Assembly (NCBI RefSeq): GCF_050947335.1
Contig: NW_027473317.1
Location: 2,108,001-2,172,000 of the forward strand
Length of the DNA stretch: 64,000 nt
Source: Megachile rotundata
Lineage: Eukaryota; Arthropoda; Insecta; Hymenoptera; Megachilidae
Direction of reading: 5' to 3'
The notes under the pieces are model-generated. The model did no database searches. It was given only the letters and a program-made list of their open reading frames with translations, and was not told where the DNA came from. This document shows positions 40,665-53,124 of the stretch, in pieces; within the stretch, counting starts at the first letter, position 1; each line of letters begins with the position of its first letter. A program made the translations under genes and the position numbers.

Positions 40665-42400
40665 ATGATTGTGATTTTATGATTGTGATTGTATGATTTT
40701 AATTGTATGATTGTGATTGTATGATTGTGATTGTATGATTGCGTCTGTATGATTGTGATTGTATGATTTTGATTGTATGATTGTGATTGCATGATTGTGA
40801 TTATATGATTGTGATTGTATGATTGTGATTGTATGATTTTAATTGTATGATTGTGATTGTATGATCGTGATTGCATGACTGTGATTGTATGATTGTGTTT
40901 GTATGATTGTGATTGTATGATTGTGATTGTATGATTGTCATTGTATGAATGTGATTGTATGACTGTGATTGTATGATTGTGATAGTAAGATTGTGATTGT
41001 ATGATTGTGATTGTATGATTGTGATTGTATGATTGTGATTGTATGATTGTGATTGTATGATTGTGATTGTATAATTGTGATTGTATGATTTTATTTGTAT
41101 GATTGTGATTGTATGATTGTGATTGTATGATTGTGATTGTATGATTTTGATTGTATGATTGTGATTGCATGATTGAGATTGTATGATTGTGATTGTATGA
41201 TCGTGATTGTATGATTGTGATTATATGATTGTGATTGTATGATCGCGTTTGTATGATTGTGATTGTATGATTGTCATTGTATGATCGTTATTGTATGATC
41301 GTGATTGTATGATCGTGATTGTATGATCGTGATTGTATGATCGTGATTGTATGATCGTGATTGTAGGATTGTGATTGTATGATTGTGATTGTATGACTGT
41401 GATTGTATAATAGTGATTGTGAGATTGCGATTGTATGATTGCGATTGTATGACTGTGATTGTATGATTGTGATAGTAAGATTGTGATTGTATGATTGTGA
41501 TTGTATGATTGTGATTGTATGATAGTGATTGTGACATTGCGATTGTATGATTGCGAATGTATGATTGTGATTGTATGATTGTGATTGTATGATTGTGATT
41601 GTATGATAGTGATTGTGACATTGCGATTGTATGATTGCGATTGTATGATTGTGATTGTATGATTGTGATTGTATAATTTTAATTGTATGATTGTGATTGT
41701 ATGATTGTGATTGCATGATTGCGACTGTATGATTGTGATTGTATGATTTTGATTGCATGATTGTGATTGCATGACTGTGATTGTATGATTGTGATTGTAT
41801 GATTGTGATTGTATGATTGTGATTGTATGATTATGATTGTATGATTGTGATTGTATGATTGTGATTGTATGATTGTGATTGTATGATTGTGATTGTATGA
41901 TTTTGATTGTATGATTGTGATTGTATGATTGCGATTGTAATATTGCGATTGTATGATTGTGATTGCATGACTGTGATTATATGATTGTGTTTGTATGATT
42001 GTGATTGTATGATTGTGATTGTATGATTGTCATTGTATGAATGTGATTGTATGACTTTTATTGCATGATTGTGATTGCATGATTGTGATTGTATGATTGT
42101 GATTGTATGATTGTGATTGTATGACTGTGATTGTATCATTGTGATTGTATGATTTTGATTGTATGATTGTGATTGCATGATTGAGATTGTATGATTGTGA
42201 TTGTATGATTGTGATTGTATGATTGTGATTGTATGCTTGTGATTGTATGATTGTGATTGTATAATTGTGATTATATGATTGTGATTGTATGATTGTGATT
42301 GTATGATTGCGTTTGTATGATTGTGATTGTATGATTGTGATTGTGACATTGCGATTGTATGATTGCGATTTTATTATTGTGTTTGTATGATTGCGATTGT
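40665..42400 (+). repeat. Beta arm, copy 2
   Basis: Near-identical to the arm at 33,637 (offset 7,028 bp), ending at the type-A island at 42,401. Private change: gattgtcattg near 41,271 just before the GATC ladder, where the first copy has gattgtgattg. Confidence 0.87.
41281..41364 (+). repeat. GATC ladder, 6 monomers (beta arm)
   Basis: Counterpart of 34,253 at 7,028 bp, with gatcgttattg as its first monomer. Confidence 0.95.
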
Positions 42401-42512
42401 ATGATTGTGATCGTATGATTGTGGTTATATAATTATGGTTCCATGATTGTGATTGTATGATTGTTCCTGCATGATTATGATCGTATGATTGTAATTGCAT
42501 GATTCAGATTTT
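42401..42512 (+). repeat. 112-bp divergent island, type A (copy 6)
   Basis: This type-A island is followed by the alpha arm. It lies 5,082 bp (363 monomers) after copy 4, closing one regular A-B unit. Confidence 0.9.
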
Positions 42513-45500
42513 ATGATTGTGATTTTATGATTGTGATTGTATGATTGCGATTGTATGATTGCAATTTTATGAGTGTGATTATATGATTATGATTGTATGA
42601 TTGTGATTGTATGATGGTGATTGTATGATTGTGATTGTATGATGGTGATTGTATGATTGTGATTGTATGTTTGTGATTATATGATTGTGATTGTATGATT
42701 GTGATTGCATGATTGAGATTGAATGATTGGGATTGTATGATTGTGATTGTATGATTGTGATTGAATGATAGTGATTGTGACATTGCGATTGTATGATTGC
42801 GATTGTAATATTGCGATTGTATGATTGTGATTGTATGGTTGTGATTGTATGATTGTGATTGTATGATTGTGATTGTATGATTGTGATTGTATGATTGTGA
42901 TTGTATGATTGTGATTGTATGATAGTGATTGCGACATTGCGATTGTATGATTGCGATTGTATGATTGTAATTGTATGACTGTGATTGTGTGATTGTGATA
43001 GTAAGATTGTGATTGTATGATTGTGATTGTATGATTGTGATTGTATGATTGTGATTGTATGATTTTAATTGTATAATTGGGATTGTATGATTGGGATTGT
43101 ATGATTGTGATAGAATGATTGCGATTGTATGATTGCGATTGTATGATTGCGATTGTATGATTGTAATTGTATGATTGCGTTTGTATGATTGCGATTGTAT
43201 GATTGTCATTGTATGATTGTGATTGTATGATTTTAATTGGATGATTGTGATTGTATGATTGCGATTGTAATATTGCGATTGTATGATTGGGATTGTATGA
43301 TTGTGATTGTATGATCGTGATTGTATGATCGTGATTGTATGATCGTGATTGTATGATTGTGATTGTATGATTGTGATTGTACGATAGTGATTGTGACATT
43401 GCGATTGTATGATTGCGATTGTATGATTGTGATTGTATGACTGTGATTGTATGATTGTGATTGTATGATTGTGATTGTATGATTGTGATTGTATGACTGT
43501 GATTGTATGATTGTGATTGTATGATAGTGATTGTGATATTGCGATTGTATGATTGCGATTGTATGATTGTGATTGCATGACAGTGATTGTATGATTGTGT
43601 TTGTATGATTGTGATTGTATGATTGTGATTGTATGATTGTGATTGTATGATTGTGATTGTATGATGGTGATTGTATGATTGTGATTGTATGTTTGTGATT
43701 ATATGATTGTGATTGTATGATTGTGATTGTATGATTGTGATTGTATGATTGTGATTGTATGATTGAGATTGAATGATTGGGATTGTATGATTGTGATTGT
43801 ATGATAGTGATTGTATGATAGTCATTGTGACATTGCGATTGTATGATTGTGATTGTATGATTGTGATTGTATGATTGTGATTGTATCATCGTGATTGTAT
43901 GATTGTGATTGCATGATTGTGATTGTATGATTGTGATTGTATGATTGTGATTGTATGATTTTAATTGTATAATTGGGATTGTATGATTGGGATTGTATGA
44001 TTGTGATTGTATGATTGCGGTTGTATGTTTGAGATTGAATGATTGGGATTGTATGATTGTGATTGTGTGATTGTGATTGTATGATTGTGATTGTATGATT
44101 GTGATTGTATGATTGTGATTGTATGATTGTGATTGTATGATTGTGATTGTATGATTGTGATTGTATGATTGTGATAGAATGATTGCGATTGTATGATTGC
44201 GATTGTATGATTGCGATTGTATGATTGTGATTGTATCATTGCGTTTGTATGATTGCGATTGTATGATTGTCATTGTATGATTGTGATTGTATGATCGTGA
44301 TTGTATGATCGTGATTGTATGATCGTGATTGTATGATCGTGATTGTATGATCGTGATTGTATGATCGTGATTGTATGATCGTGATTGTATGATTGTGATT
44401 GTATGACTGTGATTGTATAATAGTGATTTTGACATTGCGATTGTATGATTGCGATTGTATGATTGTGATTGTATGTTTGTGATTGTATGATTGTGATTGT
44501 ATGATTGCGACTGTATGATTGTGATTGCATGATTGTGATTATATGATTGTGATTATATGATTGTGATTGTATGATTGTGATTGCATGATTGTGATTGTAT
44601 GATCGTCATTGTATGATTGTGATTGTATGATTTTAATTGTATGATTGTGATTGTATGATTGTGATTGTATGATCGTGATTGTATGATCGTGATTGTATGA
44701 TTGTGATTGTATGATTGTGATTGTATGACTGTGATTGTATAATAGTGATTGTGACATTGCGATTGTATGATTGCGATTGTATGATTGTGATTGTATGAGT
44801 GTGATTGTATGATTGTGATAGTAAGATTGTGATTGTATGATTGTGATTGTATGATTGTGATTGTATGATAGTGATTGTGACATTGCGATTGTATGATTGC
44901 GATTGTAAGATTGTGATTGTATGATTGTGATTGTATGATTCTGATTGTATGATTTTTATTGTATGATTGTGATTGTATGATTGTGATTGCATGATTGCGA
45001 CTGTATGATTGCGATTGTATGATTGTGATTGTATGACTGTGATTGTATGATTGTGATTGTATGATTGTGATTGTATGATTGTGATTGTATGACTGTGATT
45101 GTATGACTGTGATTGTATGATAGTGATTGTGATATTGCGATTGTATGATTGCGATTGTATGATTGTGATTGCATGACTGTGATTATATGATTGTGTTTGT
45201 ATGATTGTGATTGTATGATTGTGATTGTATGATTGTCATTGTATGAAGGTGATTGTATGACTTTTATTGTATGATTGTGATTGCATGATTGTGATTGTAT
45301 GATTGTGATTGTATGATTGTGATTGTATGATTGTGATTGTATGATTGTGATTGTATGATTGTGATTGTATGATTGTGATTGTATGATTGTGATTGTATGA
45401 TTTTGATTGTATGATTGTGATTGCATGATTGAGATTGTATGATTGTGATTGTATGATTGTGATTGTATGATTATGATTATATGCTTGTGATTGTATGATT

Positions 45501-45648
45501 GTGATTGTATAATTGTGATTATATGATTGTGATTGTATGATTGTGATTGTATGATTGCGTTTGTATGATTGTGATTGTATGATTGTGATTGTGACATTGC
45601 GATTGTATGATTGCGATTTTATGATTGTGTTTGTATGATTGCGATTGT
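42513..45648 (+). repeat. Alpha arm, copy 3
   Basis: Matches the arm at 37,431 throughout. Shared with copy 4 but not copy 2 is a gattgtgtgattgtgatag variant near 42,986, marking copies 3 and 4 as closest relatives. A gattctgattg near 44,937 is private. Confidence 0.87.
44291..44388 (+). repeat. GATC ladder, 7 monomers (alpha arm)
   Basis: Counterpart of 39,209 at 5,082 bp, same length of seven. Confidence 0.95.
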
Positions 45649-45760
45649 ATGATTGTGATCGTATGATTGTGGTTATATAATTATGGTTCCATGATTGTGA
45701 TTGTATGATTGTTCCTGCATGATTATGATCGTATGATTGTAATTGCATGATTCAAATTGT
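45649..45760 (+). repeat. 112-bp divergent island, type B (copy 7)
   Basis: This is a type-B island with one private change, caaattgt instead of cagattgt at its end (about 45,753). The beta arm follows. Confidence 0.9.
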
Positions 45761-47538
45761 ATGATTGTGATTTTATGATTGTGATTGTATGATTTTAATT
45801 GTATGATTGTGATTGTATGATTGTGATTGTATGATTGCGTCTGTATGATTGTGATTGTATGATTTTGATTGTATGATTGTGATTGCATGATTGTGATTAT
45901 ATGATTGTGATTGTATGATTGTGATTCTATGATTTTAATTGTATGATTGTGATTGTATGATCGTGATTGCATGACTGTGATTGTATGATTGTGTTTGTAT
46001 GACTGTGATTGTATGATTGTGATTGTATGATTGTCATTGTATGAATGTGATTGTATGACTGTGATTGTATGATTGTGATAGTAAGATTGTGATTGTATGA
46101 TTGTGATTGTATGATTGTGATTGTATGATTGTGATTGTATGATTGTGATTGTATGATTGTGATTGTATAATTGTGATTGTATGATTTTATTTGTATGATT
46201 GTGATTGTATGATTGTGATTGTATGATTGTGATTGTATGATTTTGATTGTATGATTGTGATTGCATGATTGAGATTGTATGATTGTGATTGTATGATCGT
46301 GATTGTATGATTGTGATTATATGATTGTGATTGTATGATCGCGTTTGTATGATTGTGATTGTATGATTGTGATTGTATGATCGTTATTGTATGATCGTGA
46401 TTGTATGATCGTGATTGTATGATCGTGATTGTATGATCGTGATTGTATGATCGTGATTGTAGGATTGTGATTGTATGATTGTGATTGTATGACTGTGATT
46501 GTATAATAGTGATTGTGAGATTGCGATTGTATGATTGCGATTGTATGACTGTGATTGTATGATTGTGATAGTAAGATTGTGATTGTATGATTGTGATTGT
46601 ATGATTGTGATTGTATGATAGTGATTGTGACATTGCGATTGTATGATTGCGAATGTATGATTGTGATTGTATGATTGTGATTGTATGATTGTGATTGTAT
46701 GATTTTAATTGTATGATTGTGATTGTATGATTGTGATTGTATGATTGCGTCTGTATGATTGTGATTGTATGATTTCGATTGTATGATTGTGATTGCATGA
46801 TTGTGATTATATGATTGTGATTGTATGATTGTGATTGTATCATTGTGATTGTATGATTGAGATTGTATGATTGTGATTGTATGATTTTAATTGTATGATT
46901 GTGATTGTATGACTGTGATTGTATAATAGTGATTGTGAGATTGCGATTGTATGATTGCGATTGTATGATTGTGATTGTATGATTGTGATTGTATGATTGT
47001 GATTGTATGATTGTGATTGTATGATTTTAAATGTATGATTGTGATTGTATGATTGCGATTGTAGTATTGCGATTGTATGATTGTGATTGTATGATCGTGA
47101 TTGCATGACTGTGATTGTATGATTGTGTTTGTATGATTGTGATTGTATGATTGTCATTGTATGAATGTGATTGTATGACTTTTATTGTATGATTATGATT
47201 GTATGATTGTGATTGTATGATTGCGATTGTATGATTGTGATTGTATGATTGTGATTGTATGATTGTGATTGTATCATTGTGATTGTATGATTTTGATTGT
47301 ATGATTGTGATTGCATGATTGAGATTGTATGATTGTGATTGTATGATTGTGATTGTATGATTGTGATTGTATGCTTGTGATTGTATGATTGTGATTGTAT
47401 AATTGTGATTATATGATTGTGATTGTATGATTGTGATTGTATGATTGCGTTTGTATGATTGTGATTGTATGATTGTGATTGTGACATTGCGATTGTATGA
47501 TTGCGATTTTATTATTGTGTTTGTATGATTGCGATTGT
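45761..47538 (+). repeat. Beta arm, copy 3
   Basis: The beginning matches other beta arms. After the GATC ladder at 46,377 it has a fuller end that includes gattttaattg, gcgtctg, gatttcgattg, gtatcattg and gattttaaatg. The arm recurs at 50,899 with offsets of 5,138 to 5,152 bp. Confidence 0.85.
46377..46460 (+). repeat. GATC ladder, 6 monomers (beta arm)
   Basis: Begins with gatcgttattg and ends in gtaggattg, 5,096 bp after 41,281. Confidence 0.95.
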
Positions 47539-47650
47539 ATGATTGTGATCGTATGATTGTGGTTATATAATTATGGTTCCATGATTGTGATTGTATGATT
47601 GTTCCTGCATGATTATGATCGTATGATTGTAATTGCATGATTCAGATTTT
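47539..47650 (+). repeat. 112-bp divergent island, type A (copy 8)
   Basis: This type-A island is followed by the alpha arm. It lies 5,138 bp (367 monomers) after copy 6. Confidence 0.9.
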
Positions 47651-50600
47651 ATGATTGTGATTTTATGATTGTGATTGTATGATTGCGATTGTATGATTGC
47701 AATTTTATGAGTGTGATTATATGATTATGATTGTATGATTGTGATTGTATGATGGTGATTGTATGATTGTGATTGTATGATGGTGATTGTATGATTGTGA
47801 TTGTATGTTTGTGATTATATGATTGTGATTGTATGATTGTGATTGCATGATTGAGATTGAATGATTGGGATTGTATGATTGTGATTGTATGATTGTGATT
47901 GAATGATAGTGATTGTGACATTGCGATTGTATGATTGCGATTGTAATATTGCGATTGTATGATTGTGATTGTATGGTTGTGATTGTATGATTGTGATTGT
48001 ATGATTGTGATTGTATGATTGTGATTGTATGATTGTGATTGTATGATTGTGATTGTATGATAGTGATTGCGACATTGCGATTGTATGATTGCGATTGTAT
48101 GATTGTAATTGTATGACTGTGATTGTGTGATTGTGATAGTAAGATTGTGATTGTATGATTGTGATTGTATGATTGTGATTGTATGATTGTGATTGTATGA
48201 TTTTAATTGTATAATTGGGATTGTATGATTGGGATTGTATGATTGTGATAGAATGATTGCGATTGTATGATTGCGATTGTATGATTGCGATTGTATGATT
48301 GTAATTGTATGATTGCGTTTGTATGATTGCGATTGTATGATTGTCATTGTATGATTGTGATTGTATGATTTTAATTGGATGATTGTGATTGTATGATTGC
48401 GATTGTAATATTGCGATTGTATGATTGGGATTGTATGATTGTGATTGTATGATCGTGATTGTATGATCGTGATTGTATGATCGTGATTGTATGATTGTGA
48501 TTGTATGATTGTGATTGTACGATAGTGATTGTGACATTGCGATTGTATGATTGCGATTGTATGATTGTGATTGTATGACTGTGATTGTATGATTGTGATT
48601 GTATGATTGTGATTGTATGATTGTGATTGTATGACTGTGATTGTATGATTGTGATTGTATGATAGTGATTGTGATATTGCGATTGTATGATTGCGATTGT
48701 ATGATTGTGATTGCATGACAGTGATTGTATGATTGTGTTTGTATGATTGTGATTGTATGATTGTGATTGTATGATTGTGATTGTATGATTGTGATTGTAT
48801 GATGGTGATTGTATGATTGTGATTGTATGTTTGTGATTATATGATTGTGATTGTATGATTGTGATTGTATGATTGTGATTGTATGATTGTGATTGTATGA
48901 TTGAGATTGAATGATTGGGATTGTATGATTGTGATTGTATGATAGTGATTGTATGATAGTCATTGTGACATTGCGATTGTATGATTGTGATTGTATGATT
49001 GTGATTGTATGATTGTGATTGTATCATCGTGATTGTATGATTGTGATTGCATGATTGTGATTGTATGATTGTGACTGTATGATTGTGATTGTATGATTTT
49101 AATTGTATAATTGGGATTGTATGATTGGGATTGTATGATTGTGATTGTATGATTGCGGTTGTATGTTTGAGATTGAATGATTGGGATTGTATGATTGTGA
49201 TTGTGTGATTGTGATTGTATGATTGTGATTGTATGATTGTGATTGTATGATTGTGATTGTATGATTGTGATTGTATGATTGTGATTGTATGATTGTGATT
49301 GTATGATTGTGATAGAATGATTGCGATTGTATGATTGCGATTGTATGATTGCGATTGTATGATTGTGATTGTATCATTGCGTTTGTATGATTGCGATTGT
49401 ATGATTGTCATTGTATGATGGTGATTGTATGATCGTGATTGTATGATCGTGATTGTATGATCGTGATTGTATGATCGTGATTGTATGATCGTGATTGTAT
49501 GATCGTGATTGTATGATCGTGATTGTATGATTGTGATTGTATGACTGTGATTGTATAATAGTGATTTTGACATTGCGATTGTATGATTGCGATTGTATGA
49601 TTGTGATTGTATGTTTGTGATTGTATGATTGTGATTGTATGATTGCGACTGTATGATTGTGATTGCATGATTGTGATTATATGATTGTGATTATATGATT
49701 GTGATTGTATGATTGTGATTGCATGATTGTGATTGTATGATCGTCATTGTATGATTGTGATTGTATGATTTTAATTGTATGATTGTGATTGTATGATTGT
49801 GATTGTATGATCGTGATTGTATGATCGTGATTGTATGATTGTGATTGTATGATTGTGATTGTATGACTGTGATTGTATAATAGTGATTGTGACATTGCGA
49901 TTGTATGATTGCGATTGTATGATTGTGATTGTATGAGTGTGATTGTATGATTGTGATAGTAAGATTGTGATTGTATGATTGTGATTGTATGATTGTGATT
50001 GTATGATAGTGATTGTGACATTGCGATTGTATGATTGCGATTGTAAGATTGTGATTGTATGATTGTGATTGTATGATTGTGATTGTATGATTTTTATTGT
50101 ATGATTGTGATTGTATGATTGTGATTGCATGATTGCGACTGTATGATTGCGATTGTATGATTGTGATTGTATGACTGTGATTGTATGATTGTGATTGTAT
50201 GATTGTGATTGTATGATTGTGATTGTATGACTGTGATTGTATGACTGTGATTGTATGATAGTGATTGTGATATTGCGATTGTATGATTGCGATTGTATGA
50301 TTGTGATTGCATGACTGTGATTATATGATTGTGTTTGTATGATTGTGATTGTATGATTGTGATTGTATGATTGTCATTGTATGAAGGTGATTGTATGACT
50401 TTTATTGTATGATTGTGATTGCATGATTGTGATTGTATGATTGTGATTGTATGATTGTGATTGTATGATTGTGATTGTATGATTGTGATTGTATGATTGT
50501 GATTGTATGATTGTGATTGTATGATTGTGATTGTATGATTTTGATTGTATGATTGTGATTGCATGATTGAGATTGTATGATTGTGATTGTATGATTGTGA

Positions 50601-50786
50601 TTGTATGATTATGATTATATGCTTGTGATTGTATGATTGTGATTGTATAATTGTGATTATATGATTGTGATTGTATGATTGTGATTGTATGATTGCGTTT
50701 GTATGATTGTGATTGTATGATTGTGATTGTGACATTGCGATTGTATGATTGCGATTTTATGATTGTGTTTGTATGATTGCGATTGT
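47651..50786 (+). repeat. Alpha arm, copy 4
   Basis: Matches copy 3 at 5,138 bp with few changes, for example gatggtg at about 49,417 just before the GATC ladder at 49,429 and a gtgactg near 49,073. No gene is visible. Confidence 0.87.
49429..49526 (+). repeat. GATC ladder, 7 monomers (alpha arm)
   Basis: Counterpart of 44,291 at 5,138 bp; preceded by a private gatggtg monomer. Confidence 0.95.
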
Positions 50787-50898
50787 ATGATTGTGATCGT
50801 ATGATTGTGGTTATATAATTATGGTTCCATGATTGTGATTGTATGATTGTTCCTGCATGATTATGATCGTATGATTGTAATTGCATGATTCAGATTGT
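50787..50898 (+). repeat. 112-bp divergent island, type B (copy 9)
   Basis: This type-B island is followed by the beta arm, 3,248 bp (232 monomers) after copy 8, the same spacing as copy 6 to copy 7. Confidence 0.9.
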
Positions 50899-53012
50899 AT
50901 GATTGTGATTTTATGATTGTGATTGTATGATTTTAATTGTATGATTGTGATTGTATGATTGTGATTGTATGATTGCGTCTGTATGATTGTGATTGTATGA
51001 TTTTGATTGTATGATTGTGATTGCATGATTGTGATTATATGATTGTGATTGTATGATTGTGATTCTATGATTTTAATTGTATGATTGTGATTGTATGATC
51101 GTGATTGCATGACTGTGATTGTATGATTGTGTTTGTATGATTGTGATTGTATGATTGTGATTGTATGATTGTCATTGTATGAATGTGATTGTATGACTGT
51201 GATTGTATGATTGTGATAGTAAGATTGTGATTGTATGATTGTGATTGTATGATTGTGATTGTATGATTGTGATTGTATGATTGTGATTGTATGATTGTGA
51301 TTGTATAATTGTGATTGTATGATTTTATTTGTATGATTGTGATTGTATGATTGTGATTGTATGATTGTGATTGTATGATTGTGATTGTATGATTTTGATT
51401 GTATGATTGTGATTGCATGATTGAGATTGTATGATTGTGATTGTATGATCGTGATTGTATGATTGTGATTATATGATTGTGATTGTATGATCGCGTTTGT
51501 ATGATTGTGATTGTATGATTGTGATTGTATGATCGTTATTGTATGATCGTGATTGTATGATCGTGATTGTATGATCGTGATTGTATGATCGTGATTGTAT
51601 GATCGTGATTGTAGGATTGTGATTGTATGATTGTGATTGTATGACTGTGATTGTATAATAGTGATTGTGAGATTGCGATTGTATGATTGCGATTGTATGA
51701 CTGTGATTGTATGATTGTGATAGTAAGATTGTGATTGTATGATTGTGATTGTATGATTGTGATTGTATGATAGTGATTGTGACATTGCGATTGTATGATT
51801 GCGAATGTATGATTGTGATTGTATGATTGTGATTGTATGATTGTGATTGTATGATTTTAATTGTATGATTGTGATTGTATGATTGTGATTGTATGATTGC
51901 GTCTGTATGATTGTGATTGTATGATTTCGATTGTATGATTGTGATTGCATGATTGTGATTATATGATTGTGATTGTATGATTGTGATTGTATCATTGTGA
52001 TTGTATGATTGAGATTGTATGATTGTGATTGTATGATTTTAATTGTATGATTGTGATTGTATGACTGTGATTGTATAATAGTGATTGTGAGATTGCGATT
52101 GTATGATTGCGATTGTATGATTGTGATTGTATGATTGTGATTGTATGATTGTGATTGTATGATTGTGATTGTATGATTTTAAATGTATGATTGTGATTGT
52201 ATGATTGCGATTGTAGTATTGCGATTGTATGATTGTGATTGTATGATCGTGATTGCATGACTGTGATTGTATGATTGTGTTTGTATGATTGTGATTGTAT
52301 GATTGTCATTGTATGAATGTGATTGTATGACTTTTATTGTATGATTATGATTGTATGATTGTGATTGTATGATTGCGATTGTATGATTGTGATTGTATGA
52401 TTGTGATTGTATGATTGTGATTGTATGATTGTGATTGTATGATTGTGATTGTATGATTGTGATTGTATGATTGTGATTGTATGATTTTAATTGTATGACT
52501 GTGATTGTATAATAGTGATTGTGATATTGCGATTGTATGATTGCGATTGTATGATTGTGATTGCATGACTGTGATTATATGATTGTGTTTGTATGATTGT
52601 GATTGTATGATTGTGATTGCATGATTGTCATTGTATGAATGTGATTGTATGACTTTTATTGTATGATTGTGATTGCATGATTGTGATTGTATGATTGTGA
52701 TTGTATGATTGTGATTGTATGATTGTGATTGTATGATTGTGATTGTATGATTGTGATTGTATGATTTTGATTGTATGATTGTGATTGCATGATTGAGATT
52801 GTATGATTGTGATTGTATGATTGTGATTGTATGATTATGATTATATGCTTGTGATTGTATGATTGTGATTGTATAATTGTGATTATATGATTGTGATTGT
52901 ATGATTGTGATTGTATGATTGCGTTTGTATGATTGTGATTGTATGATTGTGATTGTGACATTGCGATTGTATGATTGCGATTTTATGATTGTGTTTGTAT
53001 GATTGCGATTGT
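50899..53012 (+). repeat. Beta arm, copy 4 (with extra monomers before the next island)
   Basis: Follows copy 3 at 5,138 to 5,152 bp to about 52,430. Instead of gtatcattg it then has extra plain monomers, gattttaattg, gtataatag, gtgatattgcg and a gacttttattg section. The next island is therefore 23 monomers (322 bp) further out than expected, and it is type B instead of A. Confidence 0.82.
51529..51612 (+). repeat. GATC ladder, 6 monomers (beta arm)
   Basis: Begins with gatcgttattg, 5,152 bp after 46,377. Confidence 0.95.
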
Positions 53013-53124
53013 ATGATTGTGATCGTATGATTGTGGTTATATAATTATGGTTCCATGATTGTGATTGTATGATTGTTCCTGCATGATTATGATCGTATGA
53101 TTGTAATTGCATGATTCAGATTGT
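53013..53124 (+). repeat. 112-bp divergent island, type B (copy 10)
   Basis: This type-B island directly succeeds another type B, breaking the alternation. A beta-like arm follows, but without the gattttatg monomer seen after other B copies. Spacing from copy 9 is 2,226 bp (159 monomers). Confidence 0.9.
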
